NCBI RefSeq assembly: GCF_000696185.1
Contig: NZ_KK853997.1
Location: forward strand, 1,690,841-1,754,840
Source of the DNA: Kitasatospora cheerisanensis KCTC 2395
Lineage (GTDB): Bacteria > Actinomycetota > Actinomycetes > Streptomycetales > Streptomycetaceae
Reading direction: 5' to 3'
Length of the DNA: 64,000 nt
Part shown: positions 42,026 through 50,147 of the stretch, in pieces
How positions within the stretch are numbered: the first letter of the stretch is position 1
How the letters are laid out: the number at the start of each line of letters is the position of its first letter
Translations under genes and position numbers: made by a program
Notes under the pieces: generated by a model
Told to the model about the DNA's origin: nothing
Databases searched by the model: none
What the model saw: the letters and a program-made list of their open reading frames with translations, nothing else

Positions 42026-43249
42026 TCAGGCGGTGCTCGTGGGCCGGATGTTGCGCATCCGGCCCACCGCGTAGACGCAGCCGGCCAGCGCCAGGTCGGA
42101 CAGCAGCATGAAGCCGATCGAGTAGCTGCCCTTGGCGCTGTAGATCGCGCCCATGACCAGCGGCGGGACGAAGCCGCCGAGGCCGCCCATCGCCCCGACG
42201 ATGCCGGTCACGGAGCCGACCTGGGCGACCGGGGTGACCTGCGCGACCAGTGCGAACACCGAGCCGCTGGTGGTGCCGAGACCGGCCGCCATCAGCAGGA
42301 ACGCGATCGTCCCGACCGGGCTGAGGTCCGGGTCGAACGCCTGGACCACGGCGAACACGGCGGTCAGCGCCAGCGCCCAGCCGGTGACCACCGCCGGGTG
42401 GATCCGGTCCGACAGCCAGCCGCCGAGCGGCCGGAACACCACGGTGACCAGCGCGAAGCCGGCCGCCTTGGTGCCGGCGTCGGTCGCCGACAGCTGGTAC
42501 CAGGTCTTCAGGTACGTCGGCAGGTAGACGCCGAACGCGACGATCCCGCCGAAGCCGATCGCGTACAGCGCGGACAGCTCCCAGGTGACCCGCAGCCGCC
42601 CCGCGCGGCCCAACCGGGTGGCCAGCGAGGCGGTCGGCACCGCCCGGTCCGGGCGGTCGCGCAGCAGCAGTACGGCGATCACGGTGTAGCCGGCGAGCGC
42701 GACGGCCATCACCCAGAACGGCAGGTTGTGGCCGTGCTTCCACAGCCGCGGCGTGAAGTAGCCGGACAGCGCGACGCCGCCCATGCCCATGCCGAACACC
42801 CCGAGCCCCAGCCCCCGCTTGTGCGCCGGGAACCACGAGTTCACCAGCGGCACCCCGATCGCGAACGTCGTGCCGCCCAGCCCGAGGAAGAACCCGACCG
42901 CCAGCAGCGCCCCGTACGACTCCCGGGCCGGGATGATCAGCAGCACCGGCACGATGGTCAGCGCCGAGATCAGCGGGAACATCAGCCGCGCCCCGTACCG
43001 GTCGGTGAGCGCGCCGACCGGCACCCGGCCCAGCGAGCCGACGATCACCGGGACGGCGACCAGGAACGACTGCGCGAACGAGGACATGTGCAGCGTCTTG
43101 TCGAACTCGCCGGCCAGCGGGGCGATCAGGTTCCACGCCCAGAAGGTCAGCGCGAACCCCAGCGTCGCCACCACCAGGTTGGTGTACGCCGTCCCCGACA
43201 CCCGCTCGCTCGCCGGCGCCCGCTCGTTCGAAGTCGTCAGCTGTCCCAT
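42026..43249 (-). CDS. NarK-type nitrate/nitrite MFS transporter
   Basis: 407 aa, about 12 helices. Features of the nitrate/nitrite porter group: FWAWNLIAPLAGEFDKTLHM in helix 1 region, GRVPVGALTDRYGARLMFPL as motif A, and two Gly-rich signatures GFFLGLGGTTFAIGVPLVNS and GIVGAMGGLGGFVPPLVMGA. It probably moves nitrate in or nitrite out. No nitrate reductase gene is nearby. Start ATG 43249. Confidence 0.9.
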   Translation of the reverse strand: MGQLTTSNERAPASERVSGTAYTNLVVATLGFALTFWAWNLIAPLAGEFDKTLHMSSFAQSFLVAVPVIVGSLGRVPVGALTDRYGARLMFPLISALTIVPVLLIIPARESYGALLAVGFFLGLGGTTFAIGVPLVNSWFPAHKRGLGLGVFGMGMGGVALSGYFTPRLWKHGHNLPFWVMAVALAGYTVIAVLLLRDRPDRAVPTASLATRLGRAGRLRVTWELSALYAIGFGGIVAFGVYLPTYLKTWYQLSATDAGTKAAGFALVTVVFRPLGGWLSDRIHPAVVTGWALALTAVFAVVQAFDPDLSPVGTIAFLLMAAGLGTTSGSVFALVAQVTPVAQVGSVTGIVGAMGGLGGFVPPLVMGAIYSAKGSYSIGFMLLSDLALAGCVYAVGRMRNIRPTSTA

Positions 43250-43368
43250 GAGACCCAGCCTCGGCACCCGGCCCGGCCCGCCCCGGCCGACGCGGCCGGG
43301 CCGCCGACGCACCGTCAGTCGGACGGAGCAGACCCGGGTGCGGGCGGCGGCCGGGGCGCGGGCGGGGC

Positions 43369-43875
43369 TCAGACCGTGAGGACCTCGGCCTCTTCGGCCG
43401 GTGCGGCGGTCGCGCGGATCTGGGCGGCGTGCACGTGGATCTCGCCGGCGGCCAGCCCGTCCAGCAGTTCACGGACCGTCATCGCGCCCTCGAACACCGG
43501 CTCGCCGTGCGAGAGCAGCAGGGTCGGCAGCGGAGTCTCCAGTTCCTCTGCCGCGAGCGACGCCGCGAACGTGCACAGTGCCTCGCCCTGGGCGGCGACC
43601 CGGCGGAGCAGCTCCGGTCCGCCACCGGTCCGCTCGACCACCCGGCGGAGCGTCCAGCCGTCCTGGGAGACCCGGTTGTCGAACGTGGCGGGCGAGCCGG
43701 CCGCGACGGCGGCCACCGCCGCCAGTGCACCGGCCGTGACCAGCCCGACGTGGGCCAGCACCTCTTCGGCGTCCCACTCCCCCGCCGGGAGGGCGGCGGG
43801 CTCGGCGCCGGACACCTCCTCGGCGGCGGCGATCACGTCCAGGTAGGCGCGGTGGAGCGGGGCGGAGTCGTACAT
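43369..43875 (-). CDS. DinB/maleylpyruvate-isomerase-N-like protein
   Basis: 168 aa. The helical bundle with AGEWDAEEVLAHVGLVTAGA resembles the N-terminal domain of mycothiol-dependent isomerases and DinB-like metal enzymes. A C-terminal His cluster EIHVHAAQIRA could hold metal. It lacks the C-terminal MDMPI domain. ATG 43875. Function unknown. Confidence 0.78.
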   Translation of the reverse strand: MYDSAPLHRAYLDVIAAAEEVSGAEPAALPAGEWDAEEVLAHVGLVTAGALAAVAAVAAGSPATFDNRVSQDGWTLRRVVERTGGGPELLRRVAAQGEALCTFAASLAAEELETPLPTLLLSHGEPVFEGAMTVRELLDGLAAGEIHVHAAQIRATAAPAEEAEVLTV

Positions 43876-43931
43876 CCGTGGTGCCCTTCTGCGACGGCGG
43901 CGACCTCGATGACGCCGCTACGGGTGGCTCA

Positions 43932-44060
43932 GGTCGTGACTGGAACGTGGTTCGGGCCGTGGCGGAAGCGTGGGCCGGGTCGTGCCTGGAACGTGGCTCG
44001 CTTGGCGGCCGAAGGCGTGGGCCGGGCCACTGGACCGTGGTTCGGGTCGTGGCTGCGAAT
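43932..44060 (-). repeat. About 45-bp tandem repeats after the ArsR-SRPBCC gene
   Basis: Three diverged units near 43932-43976, 43977-44023 and 44024-44060 share CTGGAACGTGGTTCGGG and GCGTGGGCCGGG-like blocks. CTGAGCCACC on the minus strand occurs both at the gene's stop (around 44079) and at the far end (around 43932), marking the edges of the duplicated tract. Confidence 0.75.
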
Positions 44061-44078
44061 GGCGGCTCGGATGGTGGC

Positions 44079-44915
44079 TCAGCTGTCGGTGGGGGCCATC
44101 TCCCACGGCGCCTGCGGCAGTGTCTCGCCGGTCTCCAGCAGGGACTTCAGGTTCGCCAGGACGGCCGGCCAGCCGTGCGAGATCGCCTGCAGCGCGGTGC
44201 GGTCGCGCAGCTTCTCGTGGGTGACGGTCAGTCGGACGATGTCCTCGTACGGCTCGATCAGGAAGGTGACGGTGGCTGCCTCCTCCTGGGCGGACAGGTC
44301 CGGCCGGTCCTCGAAGGTGATCACCAGGCGGGTCGGCGGCTCGGCGGCCAGCACCCGGCCGGTGACGTCGACCTTGCCGGAACCGTCGGTGCGGCGGTGC
44401 TCCCAGGTCGAGCCGGCCTGCCAGTCGGAGACGTTGGCATGGCCCCAGTAGCGGGCCGTCAACTCGGCGTCGGTAAGCGCTTTCCACACCTGTTCCGGGG
44501 TGGCCCGGATGTAGGTCGCGTACACGTAGGTCGGGACGGTCGGGACAGTACCGGTCTCGGATGCGCTGTTCATGGCGTTCTCCTGCTCTGCCTGTCGTTT
44601 GATCCCGCCGAGGACGGCCAGCCGGGGGCGGTCGAAGTCGGCGATCCACCGCTGCTCGATCTCCTGGATCGGCCCGGGGTTGAGGTAGTGGAGCCGCTCC
44701 CGCCCCCGCCGGACCACGGTGACCAGCCGCGCGGCGACCAGCAGGTCCAGGTGCTGGGTCACGGACTGCCGCGCCATCGCCACCTCCTCGCACAGCTCCC
44801 GCAGCGTCTGCCCGTCGCGGACCCGCAGCCGGTCGAGCAGCGCCCGGCGGGTCGGATCGGCGAGGGCCTTGAACACCGCGTCCATCGGGGCGGCGGGGAT
44901 CGGTTCCGGACTCAC
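44079..44915 (-). CDS. ArsR winged-helix regulator fused to SRPBCC (AHSA1-like) domain
   Basis: 278 aa. Residues ~10-95 are an ArsR-type winged helix (DAVFKALADPTRRALLDRLR, LCEEVAMARQSVTQHLDLL, VRRGRERLHYLNP) without metal cysteines. Residues ~118-278 are an AHSA1-type SRPBCC domain (VYATYIRATPEQVWKALTDA, RYWGHANVSDWQAGSTWEHR, VTFEDRP-like LVITFEDRPD). This fusion is common in streptomycetes and may sense a hydrophobic ligand. GTG 44915, with ATG 44885 as an alternative. The fused frame is uninterrupted through MNSASETG, where a separate gene would start. Confidence 0.87.
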   Translation of the reverse strand: MSPEPIPAAPMDAVFKALADPTRRALLDRLRVRDGQTLRELCEEVAMARQSVTQHLDLLVAARLVTVVRRGRERLHYLNPGPIQEIEQRWIADFDRPRLAVLGGIKRQAEQENAMNSASETGTVPTVPTYVYATYIRATPEQVWKALTDAELTARYWGHANVSDWQAGSTWEHRRTDGSGKVDVTGRVLAAEPPTRLVITFEDRPDLSAQEEAATVTFLIEPYEDIVRLTVTHEKLRDRTALQAISHGWPAVLANLKSLLETGETLPQAPWEMAPTDS

Positions 44916-44989
44916 TCCTCCATCATGCAGGCGTTTACCTGCCTATCGCAACCGGATCGACCGGACGCCTCGATCCGGACCTCAGCCCC

Positions 44990-45415
44990 TCAGCCCCCGT
45001 GCGCACGGATCTCCACCAGCACCGTCCCGTCCCCCTGATCGGCAGCCCACAGGTCGAACTCCCCCGCCATGCCCGGCGGCCAGTCCACGTACGGCTCGAA
45101 CGAGAGGGACAGGGCGACCCGGCACTTCTCCGCCGGCCGTGGCGAGACGTGCGGGAACGCGGCGCGCAGCTCGCCGACCCGCCCGCTCCGCAGGCGGAAC
45201 GAGAGCTCGTACCAGCGCTCCTGGAAACCGCTGTCCACACAGCGGAAGTCCGCCGCACCCGCGGGGATCGAGCCGCCGAGGTAGGTGTCGAGGTTGCGGC
45301 AGGTGCGGTCGTCGGCGATCACCGCCTTCCCGACCTCGTACAGGACTCCCCCGCCCGCCGTGAGCACCGCCATCGCCAGCGGCACTGCCACCACCGGTCG
45401 TTGCCAGACCTTCAT
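44990..45415 (-). CDS. Hypothetical membrane-anchored or secreted protein
   Basis: 141 aa. The N-terminus KVWQRPVVAVPLAMAVLTAG is a signal anchor or signal peptide. The mature part is beta-rich with three cysteines (TCRNLDT, FRCVDSGF, EKCRVALSLSFE) and ends GDGTVLVEIRAHGG. No family recognised. It is divergent from the racemase-like gene with TTGAACACATTCAA between them. Confidence 0.72.
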   Translation of the reverse strand: MKVWQRPVVAVPLAMAVLTAGGGVLYEVGKAVIADDRTCRNLDTYLGGSIPAGAADFRCVDSGFQERWYELSFRLRSGRVGELRAAFPHVSPRPAEKCRVALSLSFEPYVDWPPGMAGEFDLWAADQGDGTVLVEIRAHGG

Positions 45416-45472
45416 CGCACCCCTCCACCGTCGGGCCGCTCGGCCCGCCCCGGCGGCATCCCGGCAGAGGGT

Positions 45473-45486
45473 TTGAACACATTCAA
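45473..45486. promoter_or_regulatory. TTGAA-N4-TTCAA inverted repeat in a divergent gap
   Basis: TTGAACACATTCAA has the same half-sites and spacing as the palindrome at 4263-4276. It lies between starts at 45415 (minus) and 45568 (plus). A clear -10 at 17 bp is lacking here. Confidence 0.5.
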
Positions 45487-45567
45487 CTTTGGCGTTCGAC
45501 TCTGGCTCGGGGTCGGGCGGGCGCCCCTGACCGGACCAGGGTCCGAGCCGGTCAGGAGGTAGAGTCG

Positions 45568-46335
45568 TTGCTCGTGAAGATCGCCCTCGTGGACTCCGGA
45601 CTCGGACTGCTCGCCGCCACCGCCGCGCTGCGCCGCCTGCGCCCGGACGCGGACCTGGTCATCTCCTGCGACCCCGACGGCATGCCCTGGGGGCCCCGTA
45701 CCCCCGAGGACATCACCGAGCACGCCCTCGCCTGCGCCCGCGCGGCCGCCGCGCACTCCCTGGACGCGATGGTCGTCGCCTGCAACACCGCCTCCGTGCA
45801 CGCCCTGGAGCGGCTGCGCGCCGAGTTCGAGCCCGAGATCCCGGTGATCGGCACCGTTCCCGCGATCAAGCCCGCCGCCGCGGCGGGCGGCGTGGTCGCC
45901 ATCTGGGCCACGCCCGCCACCACCGGCAGCGCCTACCAGCGCGGACTGATCGCCGAGTTCGGCGGCGCCGCCGAGGTTCACGAAGTCGCCTGCCCCGGCC
46001 TGGCCGAGGCCGTCGAGCACGCCGACGAGGACGCGATCGCCGCCGCCATCGCCTTCGCCGCCGCCCGCACGCCCGCCTCCACCACCGACCTGGTCCTCGG
46101 CTGCACCCACTACGAGCTGGTCGACGACCGCATCGCCGCGGCCCTGGCCGCGCCCGCCGCACGCTTCCACGGCTCCGCCGACGCCGTCGCCGCGCAGGCC
46201 CTCCGCCGCATCGCCGCCCCCACCACTCCCGGCGCCGGCACCCTCACCGTCCTCCACTCCGGCCGTCCCGCCGCCCTCCAGCCGGCCGCCCTCAACTACC
46301 CGCAGGGCGAGCTGCTTCTCGGCGCCACGGTCTGA
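45568..46335 (+). CDS. Glutamate/aspartate racemase-like protein (MurI family)
   Basis: 255 aa. The MurI fold signatures are present: the start KIALVDSGLGLLAATAAL with DSG, the first catalytic Cys in VVACNTASVHAL, and the second in LVLGCTHYELV. MurI makes D-glutamate for peptidoglycan with two cysteines. The sequence is more divergent than a housekeeping MurI (for example SCDPDGMPWGPRTPEDI), so it may be a paralogue with another acid as substrate. TTG 45568 has AGGAGG eight bases upstream; GTG 45574 is too far from it. Confidence 0.85.
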   Translation: MLVKIALVDSGLGLLAATAALRRLRPDADLVISCDPDGMPWGPRTPEDITEHALACARAAAAHSLDAMVVACNTASVHALERLRAEFEPEIPVIGTVPAIKPAAAAGGVVAIWATPATTGSAYQRGLIAEFGGAAEVHEVACPGLAEAVEHADEDAIAAAIAFAAARTPASTTDLVLGCTHYELVDDRIAAALAAPAARFHGSADAVAAQALRRIAAPTTPGAGTLTVLHSGRPAALQPAALNYPQGELLLGATV

Positions 46336-46395
46336 CGGTCGGCCTGCTCGGTCGTGCGGTCGTGCGGTCGTTCCAGCCTTACGCGGGCGGCGGGC

Positions 46396-46642
46396 GGGAA
46401 AGCGTTTTCCCATTGCTTTCGGGCCCAGTGGCAGGTGCAGCCGGTAAGCGCTTTCCCGTTGCTCCGGCGGTGACGGTAAACGCTTTCCCAGCGCGCCTCC
46501 CGCCGCAGTCATTCACGTGCAGCGGACGCGGTAAACGCTTTCCCGCCGCCGGAGACGCCAGCCGGTAAGCGCTTTCCCGTCCCGCCATCCGAACGGGAAA
46601 GCGCTTACCCCCGCGCGCCCACCAACCGGTAAGCGCTTTCCC
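46396..46642. repeat. Array of seven GGTAARCGCTTTCCC palindromes with a 17-bp hairpin
   Basis: Copies at 46396-46411 (GGGAAAGCGTTTTCCC), 46443-46457, 46475-46489, 46530-46544, 46564-46578, 46595-46609 (inverted) and 46628-46642. The inverted neighbours 46564-46580 and 46593-46609 form a perfect 17-bp stem with a 12-base loop. The core AAGCGCTT is itself palindromic, like LacI-family operators. The array fills most of the 408-bp gap 46336-46743, which otherwise has no gene. Single members occur at 12315, 19361, 19407, 44472 and 51288. Confidence 0.93.
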
Positions 46643-46743
46643 GCCCGCCCCGCCACACCCGACCCGCGCCCGACCCACGCCCGCCGGGCGACCCCGTGTC
46701 GCGCCTCGGCGTCGCCGGTGGCCGGCTGGGGCAGACTGCGGGG

Positions 46744-47916
46744 GTGACCGTCCTGTGGTGGGTGTCGGTGGTGGCGCTGCTGGCGTGGGTGTGGCTGGCG
46801 GTGTGTCACGGCGGGTTCTGGCGGACCGATCAGCGGGTGCCGCGTGGGGGTGCGGAGCCGTCGCGGTGGCCGGAGGTGGTGGCGGTGGTGCCGGCGCGGG
46901 ACGAGGCCGGGGTGCTGCCGCTGTCGCTGCCGAGTCTGCTGGCGCAGGAGTATCCGGGCCGGGCCAGGGTCGTGCTGGTGGACGATCACAGTACGGACGG
47001 GACGGCCGAGTTGGCGCGGGAGCTTGCCGCGGCGGCGCCGGGGCTGACGTTGGAGGTGACCACTCCCCCGCCGCTGCCGGAGGGCTGGACGGGCAAGTTG
47101 TGGGCGTTGCGGCACGGTGTCGAACGGGCGGCCGAGGCCGGCGACGCGGAGTGGCTGCTGCTGACGGACGCGGACATCGCGCACCGCCCGGGCTCGTTGC
47201 GGGCACTGGTCGCCGCGGGCGAGGCGCACCGGCTGGATCTGGTGTCGCAGATGGCGCGCCTGCGGGTGGAGTCCGGATGGGAGCGGCTGATCGTTCCGGC
47301 GTTCGTGTACTTCTTCGCCCAGCTGTACCCGTTCCGCCGTTCGAACCGTCCGGGTTCCCGGACCGCCGCCGCGGCCGGTGGCTGTTCGCTGGTGCGGCGG
47401 GAGGCGTTGGAGCGGGCGGGCGGGGTGGCGGCGATCCGGGGCGCGGTGATCGACGACGTGTCGCTCGCCCGCGCGGTGAAGCGCTCCGGTGGGCGGACCT
47501 GGCTGGGTCTCGCCGACCGGGTCGACTCGGTCCGGCCGTACCCGGGCCTGTCGCCGCTGTGGCGGATGGTGTCGCGCAGCGCGTACGCCCAACTCCGGTA
47601 CTCGCCACTCCTGTTGCTCGGCACCGTCCTCGGCCTGGCGCTGGTCTACCTGGTGCCGCCGGTCGCCGCCGTCGCCGGTCTGCTGGCGGGCGAGTGGTGG
47701 ACGGCCGCTGCCGGGCTGGCGGCCTGGGCGGTGATGGCGGGGACGTTCGCGCCGATGCTGCGGTACTACGGCCGGCCGGTGGCGGAGGCCCCGTTGCTGC
47801 CGTTCACCGCGCTGCTGTACCTGCTGATGACGGTCGACTCGGCCGTCCAGCACTGGCGCGGCCGCGGTTCGGCCTGGAAGGGGCGGACGTACCCGCACCC
47901 GCAGCGGGCCGAGTGA
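46744..47916 (+). CDS. HpnB-like GT2 glycosyltransferase
   Basis: 390 aa. One N-terminal helix (LWWVSVVALLAWVWLAVCHG), a GT-A domain (EVVAVVPARDEAGVLPLSLP, RVVLVDDHSTDGTAEL, the DxD-containing LLLTDADIAHRPG, and IDDVSLARAVKRSGG), then three C-terminal helices. The order and motifs match the hopanoid-associated glycosyltransferase HpnB. No hopanoid synthesis gene lies nearby. GTG 46744 gives the usual short start. The methyltransferase follows 26 bp later and is probably co-transcribed. Confidence 0.88.
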   Translation: MTVLWWVSVVALLAWVWLAVCHGGFWRTDQRVPRGGAEPSRWPEVVAVVPARDEAGVLPLSLPSLLAQEYPGRARVVLVDDHSTDGTAELARELAAAAPGLTLEVTTPPPLPEGWTGKLWALRHGVERAAEAGDAEWLLLTDADIAHRPGSLRALVAAGEAHRLDLVSQMARLRVESGWERLIVPAFVYFFAQLYPFRRSNRPGSRTAAAAGGCSLVRREALERAGGVAAIRGAVIDDVSLARAVKRSGGRTWLGLADRVDSVRPYPGLSPLWRMVSRSAYAQLRYSPLLLLGTVLGLALVYLVPPVAAVAGLLAGEWWTAAAGLAAWAVMAGTFAPMLRYYGRPVAEAPLLPFTALLYLLMTVDSAVQHWRGRGSAWKGRTYPHPQRAE

Positions 47917-47942
47917 GCGAACGACCGGACAGGCATACTCGG

Positions 47943-48686
47943 ATGATGGAACGTCAGGAGATCGGGCGGATCGCCCACCGCGACCATCCCGTGGCCGCCC
48001 CGCTGTCGGACGAGTCGGTGCACCGCCTGCTGGAACGGCAGCTGCGCCGCTGCCCGGAGGGGCGGGTGCTGGACCTCGGCTGCGGTGAAGGCACCTGGCT
48101 GGTACGGGCGTTGGCGTCCTACCCGGGGTTGCGCGCGGTCGGCGTGGACACCAATGCGGCCGCCCTGGAGGCCGGTCGGCAGACCGCCGAGCGGGCGGGC
48201 GTGGCGCGCCGGATCGGCCTGCACCACCTGGACGTAAGGGAGTTCACCTCCGCCGAGCGGTTCGACGCGGTGCTGTCGGTCGGCGCGACGTACGCGTTCG
48301 GCGGGCTGTCGCAGACCCTCGACGCGGTCCGTCCGTTGCTCGCGCCGGGTGGCACGCTGCTGCTCGGCGAGTCGTACTGGGACGGCCAACTCACGGACCG
48401 CTCGCGCGAGTTCTTCGGCGACGAGCTCACCGACCTGCCGGGCACCGTGGCCGCTGTCCGCGCCGCCGGCTGGTGGCCGGTCGCGGGGCACACCTCCACC
48501 CGCGACGAGCTCGACGCCTACGAGTGGGCCTGGACCGGCTCCCTCGCCGACTGGGCCCTCGACCGGCCGCCCGGCCCCGACCGCGACCAGGCACTGGAGG
48601 CCGCCGACCGCCACCGCGACGAGTGGCTGAACGAGTACCGCGAGGGCTTCGGCTTCGTCACCCTCCTGCTGCGGTACGAGGGTTGA
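47943..48686 (+). CDS. SAM-dependent methyltransferase
   Basis: 247 aa. Class I fold: motif I RVLDLGCGEGTWLVRALA, motif II VGVDTNAAALEAGRQTAERA, motif III-like LHHLDVREFTSAERFDAVLS. The C-terminal region (SYWDGQLTDRSREFFGDELT) resembles small-molecule methyltransferases. The ATG pair 47943/47946 makes the exact start uncertain by one codon. Substrate unknown. Confidence 0.9.
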   Translation: MMERQEIGRIAHRDHPVAAPLSDESVHRLLERQLRRCPEGRVLDLGCGEGTWLVRALASYPGLRAVGVDTNAAALEAGRQTAERAGVARRIGLHHLDVREFTSAERFDAVLSVGATYAFGGLSQTLDAVRPLLAPGGTLLLGESYWDGQLTDRSREFFGDELTDLPGTVAAVRAAGWWPVAGHTSTRDELDAYEWAWTGSLADWALDRPPGPDRDQALEAADRHRDEWLNEYREGFGFVTLLLRYEG

Positions 48687-48945
48687 CCTGACCTCCACCG
48701 TGTCGGCCCGATCTCCTGCCCAGAACCGGGCCCACTGTCGCCGAACTGCCGGCCCCAGCACTTCGGGACGGCCCACCGGACGAAGCACCCCGATCCGGTC
48801 CACACCCGACGCGCTTCCGTGTACCCGCCCGTGTGCCTGCCCGTGCACCTGCTCTTCGCCGGCTGACTACGCCTGTTGGGCGACCTGCCGGGCGACCCCG
48901 CTGATCCCGGCGGCCAACGGCCAACGGCCGGCGGCCGAGACCGCG

Positions 48946-50145
48946 TCAGCGGCTGAGCAGCCGGCGGGCGGTGGGCTTGACGTATTCGTAGCGGGTCATC
49001 TGTTCGAGGTCGCGGAGCCAGGCGGTGCGGCCGGGGGGTTGACGGAGGAGTTCGCGGTAGATCTCCTCGAAGGCGGTGGAGACGTGGTCGAGGGAGAACC
49101 GGCCGACCACCCAGTCGCGGCCCCAACTGCCCAGTTCCGCGCGGCGGTCGGGCGAGTCGGCGAGGGCGCGGATCTGGGCGGCGAGGGCTTTCGCGTCGGC
49201 GGGGCCGTCGCCGTGGCCGTACATGCAGCGGGAGGCGTGCGGTTCGACCAGGGGGCCGGGCTCGTGGATGGCGGTGTAGCCGTTCGCGCCGTGGACGATG
49301 ACGGGCTTGCCGAAGGCGAGGCCGCGGAGCGCGGAGCCGCCCATGCCGAGGACCAGGTCGGCAGCCTCGTAGGCGGGGCGCGGGTCGGCGCGCTGGCCGG
49401 TGAACACGACGGCCTCGCGGCCGAGTTCGGCGTTGAGGCGGGCCGCCTCGGCGCGCAGCGGCTCTTCGCTGGGGCCGCCGCCGACCACGGCGAGCACCAG
49501 GTCGGGGTCGTCGAGCAGGCGGACGGCGGCCATGGTGCGGCGGACGCCGGCGTCCTTCTCCAGGCCGGAGACCAGCCGGGTGACGATGCAGAGCAGCAAC
49601 TGGGAGGGGGCGGCGCCGACTTCGGCGCGGAAGGTGAAGCCCGGGACGGAACCCGGCGCGTCCAGTTCGGTGTTGACGGGTGGTTCGATCAGCCGCAGGT
49701 CGCGGTGGCCGAAGGCCCGGCCGTCCGCCATCAGTGCGCCGAGGCCGAGGACCAGGGGCTGGTGGCGGGGCATGCCGCGGAGCATCCGGATGCCGTAGAA
49801 GGTGGTGACGATCGGGAGGCGGCCCTGTCGGCCGGGGCCGAAGTAGGCGTTGCGGGCGGCGCGGACCTCCCAGGCGTGGACGAGTTGGGAGCCGTGTTCG
49901 TCGGCGAGGCGGCTGAGTCGGGCGCGGATGACGGCGTGCGGGGTGTCGGGGTCGCCGGCGACGACGAGGTCGAGGTCGTGCGAGGCGGCGAGTTCGACGA
50001 GCGGGGCGGGGCCGTCGATGCCCTGGGCGAACAGCACGGGTTGGTGGCCCCGGTCGCGCAGGGTGCGGGCGATGTCGACGGCGTTGAGTTGGGCGCCGCC
50101 GAGCGCCAGGTTGTTGAGGTGGACCAGGACGCGGACCGAACGCAC
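48946..50145 (-). CDS. Glycosyltransferase (GT4-like)
   Basis: 399 aa with GT-B architecture. It opens RVLVHLNNLALGGAQLNAVD, a common GT4 glycine-rich start; the C-terminal domain has CIVTRLVSGLEKDAGVRRTM and the donor loop GMGGSALRGLAFGKPVIVHG, in which the usual EX7E first Glu is missing. GTG 50145 has GGAGGA six bases upstream; GTG 50151 is the alternative overlapping the ABC stop. The gene is coupled to the Wzt-like gene, so it probably builds the glycan that the transporter exports. The 258-bp gap on its left (48687-48945) shows no gene. Confidence 0.88.
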   Translation of the reverse strand: MRSVRVLVHLNNLALGGAQLNAVDIARTLRDRGHQPVLFAQGIDGPAPLVELAASHDLDLVVAGDPDTPHAVIRARLSRLADEHGSQLVHAWEVRAARNAYFGPGRQGRLPIVTTFYGIRMLRGMPRHQPLVLGLGALMADGRAFGHRDLRLIEPPVNTELDAPGSVPGFTFRAEVGAAPSQLLLCIVTRLVSGLEKDAGVRRTMAAVRLLDDPDLVLAVVGGGPSEEPLRAEAARLNAELGREAVVFTGQRADPRPAYEAADLVLGMGGSALRGLAFGKPVIVHGANGYTAIHEPGPLVEPHASRCMYGHGDGPADAKALAAQIRALADSPDRRAELGSWGRDWVVGRFSLDHVSTAFEEIYRELLRQPPGRTAWLRDLEQMTRYEYVKPTARRLLSR

Positions 50146-50147
50146 GC

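Noticed and set aside
46396..46642. CRISPR array
   Set aside because: The repeats are palindromic 15-mers with irregular spacers of about 16-40 bp, one is inverted, and no cas gene is nearby.
46512..46660. Protein-coding reading of the palindrome array (repeated GKRFP and ESAYR peptides)
   Set aside because: The peptides arise in several frames from the DNA palindrome; no frame has a ribosome site or codon bias of the neighbouring genes.
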